A stretch of DNA of 64,000 nucleotides, from contig NZ_JABFDF010000001.1 in the NCBI RefSeq assembly GCF_013403985.1, positions 1,054,001 to 1,118,000 on the forward strand, written 5' to 3'. The notes beneath the pieces were generated by a model. That model did not search any database. It had not been told where the DNA came from and saw only the letters and a list, made by a program, of their open reading frames with translations. Made by a program: the position numbers and the translations under genes. This stretch comes from Winogradskyella ludwigii. Lineage in GTDB: Bacteria > Bacteroidota > Bacteroidia > Flavobacteriales > Flavobacteriaceae. Numbering within the stretch: position 1 is the stretch's first letter; every line of letters starts with the position of its first letter. This document shows, one piece after another, positions 28,310-35,917 of this stretch.

Positions 28310-29053
28310 CTATTGAGACTTAGTTATCTGTTTTTGTAATGCAAAAAATGCGCGTTTAGATGCTTTTTCTTCTGCCTTTTTCTTAGAGGTCGCTCTTGCT
28401 TTTGAAATCACCTTATCATTAATACTCAATTTCACAGAGAAATGTTTTAACTCATCCTTGCCTGTGTCATCATACACTTCATAATTAAAAGTGTTCTTCT
28501 CTTTTTGGCACCACTCTATCAGTAAGCTTTTATAACTAATTACTTTACCTTCTAATGATTCTATATCTACATGTGGATTTATGACACGTTTATAGATAAA
28601 TTTCTTACAAAAACCATAACCTTTATCAAGGTAAATAGCACCTACTAAAGCTTCAAAAAGATTGCCATGAATATTGTTTCCAAAATTAGATTTCGGAATT
28701 CTAGTTTCTACAAAATCAATAAGCCGTAACTCTTCACCTAATTTATTAAGGTGCTCTCTACTTACTACTTTAGAACGCATTTTGGTGAGGTAACCTTCAT
28801 CACCATGCGGTACTGTTTCAAACAAATAAGCAGCAATTACAGAGCCAAGTATAGCATCTCCTACAAACTCTAAACGTTCATAGTTAATGGCATCCCCTTT
28901 ATCGTCCTTAATATTCATGGAACGATGGGTAAATGCCGTAATATATAGTGATTTTGTTTTAGGTTTAAAGCCTAAAATCTCTTTGAGTTCTAAAAAAAAA
29001 TTCCCGTCTTCTTGTTGAGAGCGGGAATTTAATATGTTACGAATGAAGTTCAT
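28310..29053 (-). CDS. rnc: Ribonuclease III
   Basis: Double-stranded RNA endonuclease used in rRNA and mRNA processing. The signature ERLEFVGDAILG (E62, D66) and the later NLFEALVGAIYLDKG with the second catalytic Glu are intact. A double-stranded RNA-binding domain occupies about residues 175-240 (YKSLLIEWCQKE to KKKAEEKASKRAFFALQ). 247 aa is normal for the phylum. It lies 8 bp after fabF, in the widespread acpP-fabF-rnc order. A gap of 133 bp separates it from the IPExxxVDY gene. Confidence 0.97.
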   Translation of the reverse strand: MNFIRNILNSRSQQEDGNFFLELKEILGFKPKTKSLYITAFTHRSMNIKDDKGDAINYERLEFVGDAILGSVIAAYLFETVPHGDEGYLTKMRSKVVSREHLNKLGEELRLIDFVETRIPKSNFGNNIHGNLFEALVGAIYLDKGYGFCKKFIYKRVINPHVDIESLEGKVISYKSLLIEWCQKEKNTFNYEVYDDTGKDELKHFSVKLSINDKVISKARATSKKKAEEKASKRAFFALQKQITKSQ

Positions 29054-29060
29054 TCGGGAT

Positions 29061-30311
29061 TTAATCTAATTTTTTGAATACTACACAAGCGTTGTGACCG
29101 CCAAATCCAAATGTATTACTCATTGCGACTTTAATATTTCGTTTCTGAGGCTTATTGAGTGTTAAATTTAATTCAGGATCTATGTTTTCGTCAACCGTAT
29201 TATGATTAATTGTCGGTGGTACAATACCATGCTTCATCGCTAAAATAGAAGCAATTGCTTCAATAGCTCCAGCAGCACCCAACAAATGACCTGTCATAGA
29301 TTTTGTAGAATTAATATTTATGTTTTTAGCATGGCTGCCAAATACTGTTGATATAGCTTTTAACTCGGCAACATCACCCAAAGGTGTTGATGTACCGTGA
29401 GTATTTATATGATCTACATCTTCAGGCTTTAAACCAGCATTTTCTAAACAATTTTTCATTACCGCAACAACACCTATTCCTTCAGGATGAGGCGCTGTCA
29501 TATGATACGCATCAGAAGATAAACCTCCACCTACAATTTCTGCGTAGATTTTAGCTCCTCTAGCTTTTGCGTGTTCGTACTCTTCTAAAACAATAGCTCC
29601 TGCTCCTTCACCTAATACAAAACCATCTCTGGTAGCATCAAATGGTCTAGAAGCTGTTTCTGGACTCTCGTTTCGAGTACTCATTGCGTGCATAGCATTA
29701 AACCCTCCCATACCAGCAATAGTAACTGCAGCTTCACTTCCTCCTGTTATAATCACATCACAAGACCCTAAACGTATAGTGTTTAAAGCATCGATCATTG
29801 AATTTGCAGAAGAAGCACATGCAGAGACTGTGGTATAATTAGGCCCCATAAAACCATATTTTATAGATATGTTTCCTGGTGCTATATCAGCAATCATTTT
29901 TGGAATAAAACGTGGATTAAATCGAGGTGTTCCGTCACCAGCAGCAAAGTTTAACACTTCGTCTTGAAATGTTTCTAAACCACCAATACCTGCTCCCCAA
30001 ATGACTCCAACTCTAAGTTTATTTACCGCATCTAGATCTAGTTTTGAGTCTGCAATTGCTTCATCTGAAGCGACCATTGCATACTGCGAAAACTTATCCA
30101 TTTGACGTGCTAATTTCCTATCAATAAAGTCAGTAACTTCAAAGTTTTTTATTTCACAAGCGAATTGTGTTTTGAACTTTTCAGGGTCAAAATGCGTTAC
30201 ACGAGCGGCACCACTTTTACCATTAATAAGAGCATCCCAATATTCATCTATTGTGTTTCCTATTGGTGTAAGTGCACCTAAACCCGTTACTACTACTCGC
30301 TTTAATTCCAT
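29061..30311 (-). CDS. fabF: 3-oxoacyl-[acyl-carrier-protein] synthase II
   Basis: Condensing enzyme of fatty acid elongation, 416 aa. The catalytic Cys165 lies in TVSACASSANSMIDAL, and the two His residues are H305 (INTHGTSTPLGD) and H342 (MTGHLLGAAG). It begins VVVTGLGALTPIGNT and ends NTFGFGGHNACVVF, both typical. Its substrate carrier gene acpP lies 12 bp upstream and rnc 8 bp downstream on the same strand. FabB would be the alternative, but the acpP context and sequence pattern favour FabF. Confidence 0.97.
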   Translation of the reverse strand: MELKRVVVTGLGALTPIGNTIDEYWDALINGKSGAARVTHFDPEKFKTQFACEIKNFEVTDFIDRKLARQMDKFSQYAMVASDEAIADSKLDLDAVNKLRVGVIWGAGIGGLETFQDEVLNFAAGDGTPRFNPRFIPKMIADIAPGNISIKYGFMGPNYTTVSACASSANSMIDALNTIRLGSCDVIITGGSEAAVTIAGMGGFNAMHAMSTRNESPETASRPFDATRDGFVLGEGAGAIVLEEYEHAKARGAKIYAEIVGGGLSSDAYHMTAPHPEGIGVVAVMKNCLENAGLKPEDVDHINTHGTSTPLGDVAELKAISTVFGSHAKNININSTKSMTGHLLGAAGAIEAIASILAMKHGIVPPTINHNTVDENIDPELNLTLNKPQKRNIKVAMSNTFGFGGHNACVVFKKLD

Positions 30312-30323
30312 AAAATAGAGTTA

Positions 30324-30557
30324 TTATTTTGCTGCTTCGATATAAGAAACTGCTTGACCAACTGTTGCTATGTTCTCAGCTTGATCGTCTGGTATTTGGA
30401 TATCGAATTCTTTTTCGAATTCCATTATTAATTCAACAGTATCTAATGAATCCGCTCCTAAATCGTTTGTGAAGCTTGCTTCAGTTACAACTTCGTTTTC
30501 ATCAACACCTAACTTGTCTACGATAATCGCTTTTACTCTTGATGCAATGTCTGACAT
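30324..30557 (-). CDS. acpP: Acyl carrier protein
   Basis: Small acidic protein (77 aa) that carries growing fatty acyl chains on a 4'-phosphopantetheine arm. The attachment serine is S37 in the motif [13 protein letters not shown]; the rest ([27 protein letters not shown]) is the usual helical ACP. It heads the acpP-fabF-rnc cluster and has a TAnnTTTG promoter core 32 nt upstream of its start. Confidence 0.98.
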   Translation of the reverse strand: MSDIASRVKAIIVDKLGVDENEVVTEASFTNDLGADSLDTVELIMEFEKEFDIQIPDDQAENIATVGQAVSYIEAAK

Positions 30558-30589
30558 AATTTATTTAATTTTAAGTTTTAATTAGATGG

Positions 30590-30597
30590 CAAAAGTA
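30590..30597 (-). promoter_or_regulatory. -7 promoter element for acpP-fabF cluster
   Basis: Read on the minus strand this is TACTTTTG, an exact match to TAnnTTTG, 32 nt before the acpP start codon. No clear TTG -33 box was found at the usual spacing. Confidence 0.5.
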
Positions 30598-30668
30598 AAA
30601 AACTTTATTTGAATATTCACCTTTACCGTTAAAATGTGTTTTTTTATTTAGTAAAAATAAAGATAAAG

Positions 30669-30676
30669 TATTTTTG
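30669..30676 (+). promoter_or_regulatory. -7 promoter element for purN
   Basis: TATTTTTG matches TAnnTTTG and lies 68 nt upstream of the purN ATG, in the 187-bp divergent region shared with acpP. The two cores point away from each other and are 71 bp apart. Confidence 0.5.
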
Positions 30677-30744
30677 TTTTGCCCTAATTGTTAATTATTA
30701 TTCTTTTTTTTGTTGGAATAATTATAGAAGAAATATACCTGTAA

Positions 30745-31308
30745 ATGAAACGTGTTGTAATTTTTGCGTCCGGAAGTGGCTCTAATGCTGAAAATTTAAT
30801 TAAGTTTTTTCACAACAGCGATACTGCGTCTGTTATTCAAGTACTAACTAACAATCCTCATGCCAAAGTGCTGGACCGCTGTAAGAAACTAAATGTTAGT
30901 GCATTATCGTTTAATAGAATTGCTTTTTCTAAATCTGAAGATGTCTTAAATATTTTAAAAGCAGCTCAACCAGACATAATTGTCTTAGCTGGTTTTCTTT
31001 GGAAATTTCCTGAATTCATATTAAAAGAGTTCAATAATAAGGTTATTAATATACATCCTGCGCTTTTACCAAAGCATGGAGGAAAAGGGATGTTTGGAAT
31101 GAATGTTCACAATGCTGTAGTTCATAATAAAGAAACAGAAACAGGTATAACTATTCATTACGTAAATGAAAATTATGATGAAGGAGCGGTTATTTTTCAA
31201 GCAAAATGTAGTGTTTTGCCTACGGATTCTGTTGAAGATGTCGCTGAAAAAATTCATTTATTAGAAATGGAGCATTTTCCATTAATTGTAAATAAATTAT
31301 TAAAGTAA
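30745..31308 (+). CDS. purN: Phosphoribosylglycinamide formyltransferase
   Basis: Purine synthesis enzyme that transfers a formyl group from 10-formyltetrahydrofolate to GAR. 187 aa, typical length. Motifs: IFASGSGSNAENLI (phosphate binding), VLAGFLWKFPEFIL, and the active-site region VINIHPALLPKHGGKGMFG with the catalytic Asn and His, followed by ETGITIHYVNENYDEGAVI with the catalytic Asp. It starts a plus-strand pair with the RNase H gene (39 bp gap). Confidence 0.96.
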   Translation: MKRVVIFASGSGSNAENLIKFFHNSDTASVIQVLTNNPHAKVLDRCKKLNVSALSFNRIAFSKSEDVLNILKAAQPDIIVLAGFLWKFPEFILKEFNNKVINIHPALLPKHGGKGMFGMNVHNAVVHNKETETGITIHYVNENYDEGAVIFQAKCSVLPTDSVEDVAEKIHLLEMEHFPLIVNKLLK

Positions 31309-31347
31309 GAATCTAAAATAGGATTTCCGTTTTCACGGAAACTGACG

Positions 31348-31989
31348 ATGAGTAAAAAGAAAAAAAAATATTATACGGTTTGGAACGGTCATAAAAAAGG
31401 AGTTTTTGAATCCTGGAATGCCTGTAAAAAGCAAATTAAAGATTACCAAGGTGCGCAATACAAATCGTTTCCAACACTTACTGAAGCTCAAAATGCATTA
31501 AAAGGAAATTACTTTGATTTTATAGGAAAAAACAAAACTTTTAGTAGCGGACTGTCTGCCGCAGAACTTAAAAAAATTGGCTTACCTAACTATAATTCTA
31601 TAGCTGTAGATGCCGCTTCTAGTGGTAATCCAGGTATCATGGAATATAGAGGTGTGGATACTAAAACAAAAAAGCAACTATTTATTCAAGGTCCTTTTGA
31701 ACAAGGCACCAATAATATTGGTGAATTCTTAGCTTTAGTTCATGGTCTCGCTTTCTTAAAACAACACAATAGCCAACGCATTATGTACACAGATTCTAGA
31801 ACGGCAATGAGTTGGGTACGTAAAAAAATATGTAATTCTAAGCTTCCACGTAGTGCAAAAAATAAACCCGTTTACGATTTAGTAGATCGTGCTGTAGAAT
31901 GGTTAAAAACAAATGAATACTCTACGACTATTGTAAAATGGGAAACAAAAGCTTGGGGAGAAATCCCTGCGGATTTCGGCAGAAAATAA
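31348..31989 (+). CDS. rnhA: Ribonuclease HI with N-terminal RNA/DNA hybrid-binding (viroplasmin-like) domain
   Basis: 213-aa enzyme that degrades the RNA strand of RNA-DNA hybrids. The N-terminal hybrid-binding domain (about 5-50) is KKYYTVWNGHKKGVFESWNAC. The RNase H fold follows with a complete DEDD set: Asp in AVDAASSGNPG, Glu in NIGEFLALVHGL, Asp in MYTDSRTAMSWV and Asp in the terminal PADFGRK. The first motif reads DAASSG rather than the common DGASRG. The name viroplasmin reflects the domain's first description in plant viruses and does not imply viral origin. A terminator follows. Confidence 0.93.
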   Translation: MSKKKKKYYTVWNGHKKGVFESWNACKKQIKDYQGAQYKSFPTLTEAQNALKGNYFDFIGKNKTFSSGLSAAELKKIGLPNYNSIAVDAASSGNPGIMEYRGVDTKTKKQLFIQGPFEQGTNNIGEFLALVHGLAFLKQHNSQRIMYTDSRTAMSWVRKKICNSKLPRSAKNKPVYDLVDRAVEWLKTNEYSTTIVKWETKAWGEIPADFGRK

Positions 31990-32021
31990 ATATACCTACT
32001 TCTCTATCCAAATAAAAAAGA

Positions 32022-32054
32022 GTTCGTTATTAAGTTTTTAGCTTAGTAACGAAC
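32022..32054. terminator. Bidirectional terminator between RNase HI and the T9SS protein gene
   Basis: GTTCGTTATTAAG (32022-32034) pairs with CTTAGTAACGAAC (32042-32054), one G.U, loop of 7 nt, flanked by A-rich sequence on the left and an A run on the right. It suits both convergent genes. Confidence 0.8.
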
Positions 32055-32079
32055 CCTTAAAAAAAATGTATTGTTCTGA

Positions 32080-33657
32080 TTATTTAAGAATCACTTTCTG
32101 ACTAAGTTCTTGTGTGCCGTTTGCTAATTTAACAACATAAATTCCTGTGCTTAATTGGTTCGCATCAATAGTATTAGTATCTAATCCTGCTTCAAGATTA
32201 GAAGACATTACTAAACGTCCTAGAGTATCATAAATACTTACTTGTGTTGTTTCTAACAATTGACCTTTTACAAATAGCATTTGATTATTAGTATATAAAC
32301 TTAAATCATTACTAGTATTATCAATTTGAGACAACGTAATAGCACCTATGTTTAAATAGAATCTTCCAGTTCCAGAAATGGCAGTATTTGCTGTAAACGT
32401 ATAATCACCTGTATTTAATAGGGTAAATGTATTTGCAACATTATCTTCAAGATAAACCTCAACATCTTCTGGTAATGTAGAATGCTCTATACTAAAAGTC
32501 ACTTGTTGTCCTGCTACTGTTTCCAGACCTAAAGGAATAACAACATCATTAATATCGTCAGTTGCTAAACTCTGAATTGCCATATTTTTACCTTCATTAT
32601 CTGCTACTAAATGAGAATACAATTCAAAACTTAAAGATCCAACTTCATATACTGCAGCATCATAACCAGGATCTAATCCTTGAGTAGAGTTACTATTAAA
32701 ATAAATTTCCGTCGCAAAGTTAGCATCAGCATGTTCTGCTTTTAATCTCAACATTTTATTAACCTCTTCAGTTCTTCCTAATATAAAATCGTCTCCACCA
32801 CTATAAACACGCATTGCTGTTGTAAAGTTGATATCGTTTGCAGAAGCTCCTGAATTAGCAACTAAAAACCCTTGACCAGGTGCAATTTTTAACGACGTAT
32901 TAGACACATTGTTAATTATTGTAAAATTCCCAATAGTACCTATACCACCAGCATTTGTTCCGCCATGAAAGGCATAAATTGCAGTAGCATCTTCATCTAA
33001 ACTTGATGCATTTTCTAGTAAAAAAGCTTGTGAATCTAAATACGTAGGATATGGATTTCCTACAGAGTTCCAATAATTAATACCAGATGTTGATATACTA
33101 ACGGTTTCTGTATCTGTAGAAATTGTACCTGTAAAACGTAATGTTTCACCACCTGCAACATTAGATGCTGCTCTATAACCTACAGCACGCTCTAATACAT
33201 CTCCATTTCCAACAGTAGCGTTAGCATAGTTTGTATAAGATTGATTAACGTTATTGTAAGGACCAAAAGCATAAACAGCACCATTAGTTGGCATTGTCGT
33301 TGAATTCGTTGTTACACCATAATCTGCAGTATAAGCTAAAAGATCGCCAAACGTAGCTCCTGAGGCTTTAACTGGTAATGACACTAAATCATTTCCTCCA
33401 GTGGCACCTGAGCCAACTTCATTTACGTATCTATCGTAATTAACAACTGTTGCTGTAGTAATAGTTCCAGCTTCACTTAGTACACTAGCAAAACTATCTG
33501 AATTAGATTTTAGGTTTAATTCGCCGGCATCAAATGTAGTACCAGATTTTATAATAATTGGTGTGCCTGCAGTCACAGTCATTGTACTAGATAAATCTTG
33601 AGCATTAAGATTTAAACAACAAAGAATAGACAATAGGGGAAAAGAGAAATATTTCAT
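32080..33657 (-). CDS. Secreted T9SS type A sorting-domain protein
   Basis: 525-aa exported protein starting MKYFSFPLLSILCCLNLNAQ (signal peptide). An in-frame start 30 nt further upstream would read through the conserved leader and is rejected. The bulk is beta-rich, repetitive and Ser/Thr/Asn-rich, with no enzyme motif that I recognise. The last 75 residues are a type A T9SS sorting domain (LSLYTNNQMLFVKG, VSIYDTLGRLVMSSNL, LSTGIYVVKLANG, ending QKVILK). Expected at the cell surface or released. It is divergent from the secreted-protein gene at 33945, and the two share a nearly identical promoter/leader, which implies joint regulation. Confidence 0.88.
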   Translation of the reverse strand: MKYFSFPLLSILCCLNLNAQDLSSTMTVTAGTPIIIKSGTTFDAGELNLKSNSDSFASVLSEAGTITTATVVNYDRYVNEVGSGATGGNDLVSLPVKASGATFGDLLAYTADYGVTTNSTTMPTNGAVYAFGPYNNVNQSYTNYANATVGNGDVLERAVGYRAASNVAGGETLRFTGTISTDTETVSISTSGINYWNSVGNPYPTYLDSQAFLLENASSLDEDATAIYAFHGGTNAGGIGTIGNFTIINNVSNTSLKIAPGQGFLVANSGASANDINFTTAMRVYSGGDDFILGRTEEVNKMLRLKAEHADANFATEIYFNSNSTQGLDPGYDAAVYEVGSLSFELYSHLVADNEGKNMAIQSLATDDINDVVIPLGLETVAGQQVTFSIEHSTLPEDVEVYLEDNVANTFTLLNTGDYTFTANTAISGTGRFYLNIGAITLSQIDNTSNDLSLYTNNQMLFVKGQLLETTQVSIYDTLGRLVMSSNLEAGLDTNTIDANQLSTGIYVVKLANGTQELSQKVILK

Positions 33658-33663
33658 CTTCAG

Positions 33664-33693
33664 TAAATTATAGGGATTAACCAACAAATAAAC
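33664..33693 (-). repeat. Mirrored 30-bp promoter/leader element, copy for the minus-strand gene
   Basis: Reverse complement of 33909-33938 with one mismatch in 30. It ends 6 nt before the ATG at 33657, exactly as the plus copy does before its ATG. It includes a -7-like TTTATTTG (minus strand of 33685-33692) and the leader GGTTAATCCCTATAATTTA. A minus-strand TTTG (33713-33716) lies 19 nt upstream of the element. Confidence 0.85.
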
Positions 33694-33716
33694 GCTAATA
33701 TTTTATATTATTCAAA
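33685..33716 (-). promoter_or_regulatory. Candidate promoter of the T9SS type A protein gene
   Basis: On the minus strand: TTTG (33713-33716), 20 nt spacer, TTTATTTG (33685-33692, one mismatch to TAnnTTTG). Spacing fits the Bacteroidota -33/-7 arrangement and is identical in the divergent plus-strand promoter, which supports both. Confidence 0.6.
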
Positions 33717-33885
33717 TGAAATGAGACTAATTTCTAATATTTAAAAATATAAAAAAACAATAAAACACTACAAAACAGATAGTTATACCAAAATAAATAC
33801 AAACCTGATTAATAGGAAAATATTAATATCCATATTGATACGTAAGACTTAATAAGTTAATATTAAAAAATAATACTCTATGAGA

Positions 33886-33917
33886 TTTGATACTTTATGT
33901 TTTTTAATGTTTATTTG
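33886..33917 (+). promoter_or_regulatory. Candidate promoter of the jelly-roll-like secreted protein gene
   Basis: TTTG (33886-33889), 20 nt spacer, TTTATTTG (33910-33917). Same elements and same spacing as the divergent promoter at 33685-33716, although the spacer sequences differ. Confidence 0.6.
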
Positions 33918-33938
33918 TCGGTTAATCCCTATAATTTA
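33909..33938 (+). repeat. Mirrored 30-bp promoter/leader element, copy for the plus-strand gene
   Basis: 29 of 30 bases equal the complement of 33664-33693; the only difference is C versus T at 33919. It ends 6 nt before the ATG at 33945. The predicted mRNA leader is only about 20-25 nt and nearly identical in the two genes. Confidence 0.85.
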
Positions 33939-33944
33939 AGAATA

Positions 33945-34658
33945 ATGAAATCAAATTTATCCCTATTAGGCCTATTTTTAATACTCACAACTGCTTCTTT
34001 TGCTCAAGTAGGTATTGGCACAGACACTCCAGATGCATCTAGTATTTTAGAATTACAAAGTACAGACAAAGGATTACTGTTACCTAGACTTACAACTGCA
34101 GAACGTGATCTTATTGCATCACCAGCAGAAGGTCTTACTATCTATAATACAACTACAGAGAGCCTTGAAGTCTTTGAATTAAGCTCAACAAGTTGGAAGC
34201 GTTTAACTACAGAATCTGAAGGCACCCCTTCCTTAACAATGTATAAAAATCTGAATGCAGCTAGCCTTACAACATCAAGTAACACTACTAATTTTGATAA
34301 TTTTCCTTTAGGTGCTTCTGAGGTTACAGAAAATGATTTAGATTATTTTGAAGTGTTGGGTGATGGTGAAATAAAAATTCTTCAAGCAGGAAGTTATTTA
34401 ATTAATGCAAGTTGGGCTACTAGAAATTTAGAAGCCGGTAGTGTAAAATACATTTTTGCAGTGTTTACAAACGGAACACGTACTGGATACATGACAAGAG
34501 GTGTCGTAAACCTGCCTTCACCAGATTATTTTGGAGCTTCTGGCACATTTCAATATGTGTTTGAGGCTAACGATGTAATAGATATTAGTTATTATATTGG
34601 TAATACTGCCGGCAGCGTCAATGGTGATTTATTACACATAGGTATTGTTAAATTATAA
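33945..34658 (+). CDS. Secreted protein with C-terminal jelly-roll-like region
   Basis: 237-aa exported protein starting MKSNLSLLGLFLILTTASFAQ. An in-frame start at 33897 would cover the promoter/leader element and is rejected. After the signal comes the VGIGTDTPDASSILELQST segment common in Bacteroidota surface proteins of the tail-fibre-like type, then KGLLLPRLTTAER and GLTIYNTTTESLEVFE. The C-terminal 130 residues (LQAGSYLINASWATRN, GTFQYVFEANDVIDISYYIGN) look like a C1q/TNF-type jelly roll, but I place this only tentatively. No T9SS sorting domain is present. Its leader is shared with the divergent T9SS gene. Confidence 0.7.
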   Translation: MKSNLSLLGLFLILTTASFAQVGIGTDTPDASSILELQSTDKGLLLPRLTTAERDLIASPAEGLTIYNTTTESLEVFELSSTSWKRLTTESEGTPSLTMYKNLNAASLTTSSNTTNFDNFPLGASEVTENDLDYFEVLGDGEIKILQAGSYLINASWATRNLEAGSVKYIFAVFTNGTRTGYMTRGVVNLPSPDYFGASGTFQYVFEANDVIDISYYIGNTAGSVNGDLLHIGIVKL

Positions 34659-34691
34659 GTTAATTTAATTAAGTACTAACATATATAAAAG

Positions 34692-34716
34692 GCCACAATT
34701 TAAAAATTGTGGCTTT
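34692..34716 (+). terminator. Terminator after the jelly-roll-like protein gene
   Basis: GCCACAATTT (34692-34701) pairs with AAATTGTGGC (34704-34713); the following TTT is short, and the A-rich left flank can pair with it. The remaining gap to 34891 holds nothing else that I recognise. Confidence 0.75.
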
Positions 34717-34891
34717 CTCGTTATAAAATCTTAATACCCGCTGTACTATTTTCAGTAAACACAGCATATCATTAATAAGTTAAATGCTCATAATCTCACT
34801 TCTAGATAAAGCAGACACAATTTACTTACGCAAGAATTAAAACCCAATTGGTATTGTCACGTTTCGTGTTTCACAAGGAATATATTTTACG

Positions 34892-34899
34892 TAAATTTG
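34892..34899 (+). promoter_or_regulatory. -7 promoter element for the PfkB kinase gene
   Basis: TAAATTTG matches TAnnTTTG exactly, 22 nt before the ATG at 34922. No exact TTG -33 box was seen at the expected distance. Confidence 0.5.
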
Positions 34900-34921
34900 C
34901 AACTTAATTCAAACTTCCTTT

Positions 34922-35848
34922 ATGAGTAAATTAGTAATTGTTGGTACTGTAGCCTTTGATGCTATTGAAACACCTTTTGGTAAAACCGATAAAATTCTTG
35001 GTGGAGCAGCAACCTATATAGGTTTATCAGCTTCAAATTTTAATGTTGATTCTGCAGCAGTTTCTGTTGTTGGTGGTGATTTTCCTCAGGAATATTTAGA
35101 CCTCTTAAAAAACAAGAATGTTGATATTGAGGGAATAGAAGTCGTAAAAGAAGGTAAAACGTTTTTTTGGAGTGGTAAATATCATAACGATATGAACTCT
35201 CGTGACACTTTAGTTACTGAGCTCAACGTATTAGAACATTTTAATCCTGTTGTTCCAGAGAATTATAAAGATGCAGAAGTTGTAATGCTAGGTAATTTAC
35301 ATCCAGCTGTACAACAAGGTGTATTAAACCAAATGACTGAAAAGCCTAAATTAGCCATTTTAGATACCATGAATTTCTGGATGGATATCGCTTTAGACGA
35401 TTTGCTTTCGGTAATTAAAAACGTAGACGTTATTACTATTAATGATGAAGAAGCTAGACAATTATCTGGCGAATACTCATTGGTAGTTGCAGCGAGAAAG
35501 ATCCAAGAAATGGGTCCAAAATATGTAGTTATTAAAAAAGGAGAGCATGGAGCTTTATTGTTTCATGATGACAATGTGTTCTACGCACCTGCTTTACCAT
35601 TAGAAGAGGTCTTTGATCCAACTGGTGCTGGTGATACATTTGCTGGTGGCTTTGCTGGATATTTAGCAAAAACAGGCGATTTCTCTTTTGAAAACATGAA
35701 AACAGCTGTAATCTACGGCTCTACGTTAGCTTCTTTTTGTGTGGAAAAATTTGGCACAGAGCGTATGCAAACCATAACAGATAAAGAAATATATAAACGC
35801 TTAGACCAATTTAAGAGTCTAACACAATTTGATATCGAATTAAACTAA
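34922..35848 (+). CDS. PfkB family carbohydrate/nucleoside kinase
   Basis: 308-aa ribokinase-fold kinase. The C-terminal signature DPTGAGDTFAGGFAGYL carries the catalytic Asp and the anion hole. The N-terminal GGAATYIGLSASNFN and central NDEEARQLSGEY (metal/phosphate region) fit the family. The substrate is not clear: sugar kinases, adenosine kinases and other nucleoside kinases share these motifs. It precedes the purF-like gene by 69 bp with a terminator in between, so it is a neighbour of purine synthesis but probably a separate transcript. Confidence 0.9.
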   Translation: MSKLVIVGTVAFDAIETPFGKTDKILGGAATYIGLSASNFNVDSAAVSVVGGDFPQEYLDLLKNKNVDIEGIEVVKEGKTFFWSGKYHNDMNSRDTLVTELNVLEHFNPVVPENYKDAEVVMLGNLHPAVQQGVLNQMTEKPKLAILDTMNFWMDIALDDLLSVIKNVDVITINDEEARQLSGEYSLVVAARKIQEMGPKYVVIKKGEHGALLFHDDNVFYAPALPLEEVFDPTGAGDTFAGGFAGYLAKTGDFSFENMKTAVIYGSTLASFCVEKFGTERMQTITDKEIYKRLDQFKSLTQFDIELN

Positions 35849-35850
35849 AC

Positions 35851-35878
35851 TAACGCGCTCTAAATTGAGCGCGTTTTT
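35851..35878 (+). terminator. Intrinsic terminator after the PfkB kinase gene
   Basis: AACGCGCTC (35851-35859) pairs with GAGCGCGTT (35866-35874), a GC-rich stem followed by TTTTTT. One of the strongest terminators in the window. Confidence 0.92.
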
Positions 35879-35917
35879 TGTTCCAAATATAAATTAACAA
35901 GTAGCGGAAAATTAATC

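Noticed and set aside
33897..33944. In-frame upstream start adding 16 residues to the jelly-roll-like protein
   Set aside because: It would translate the promoter/leader that is shared with the divergent gene, and the signal peptide starts at 33945.
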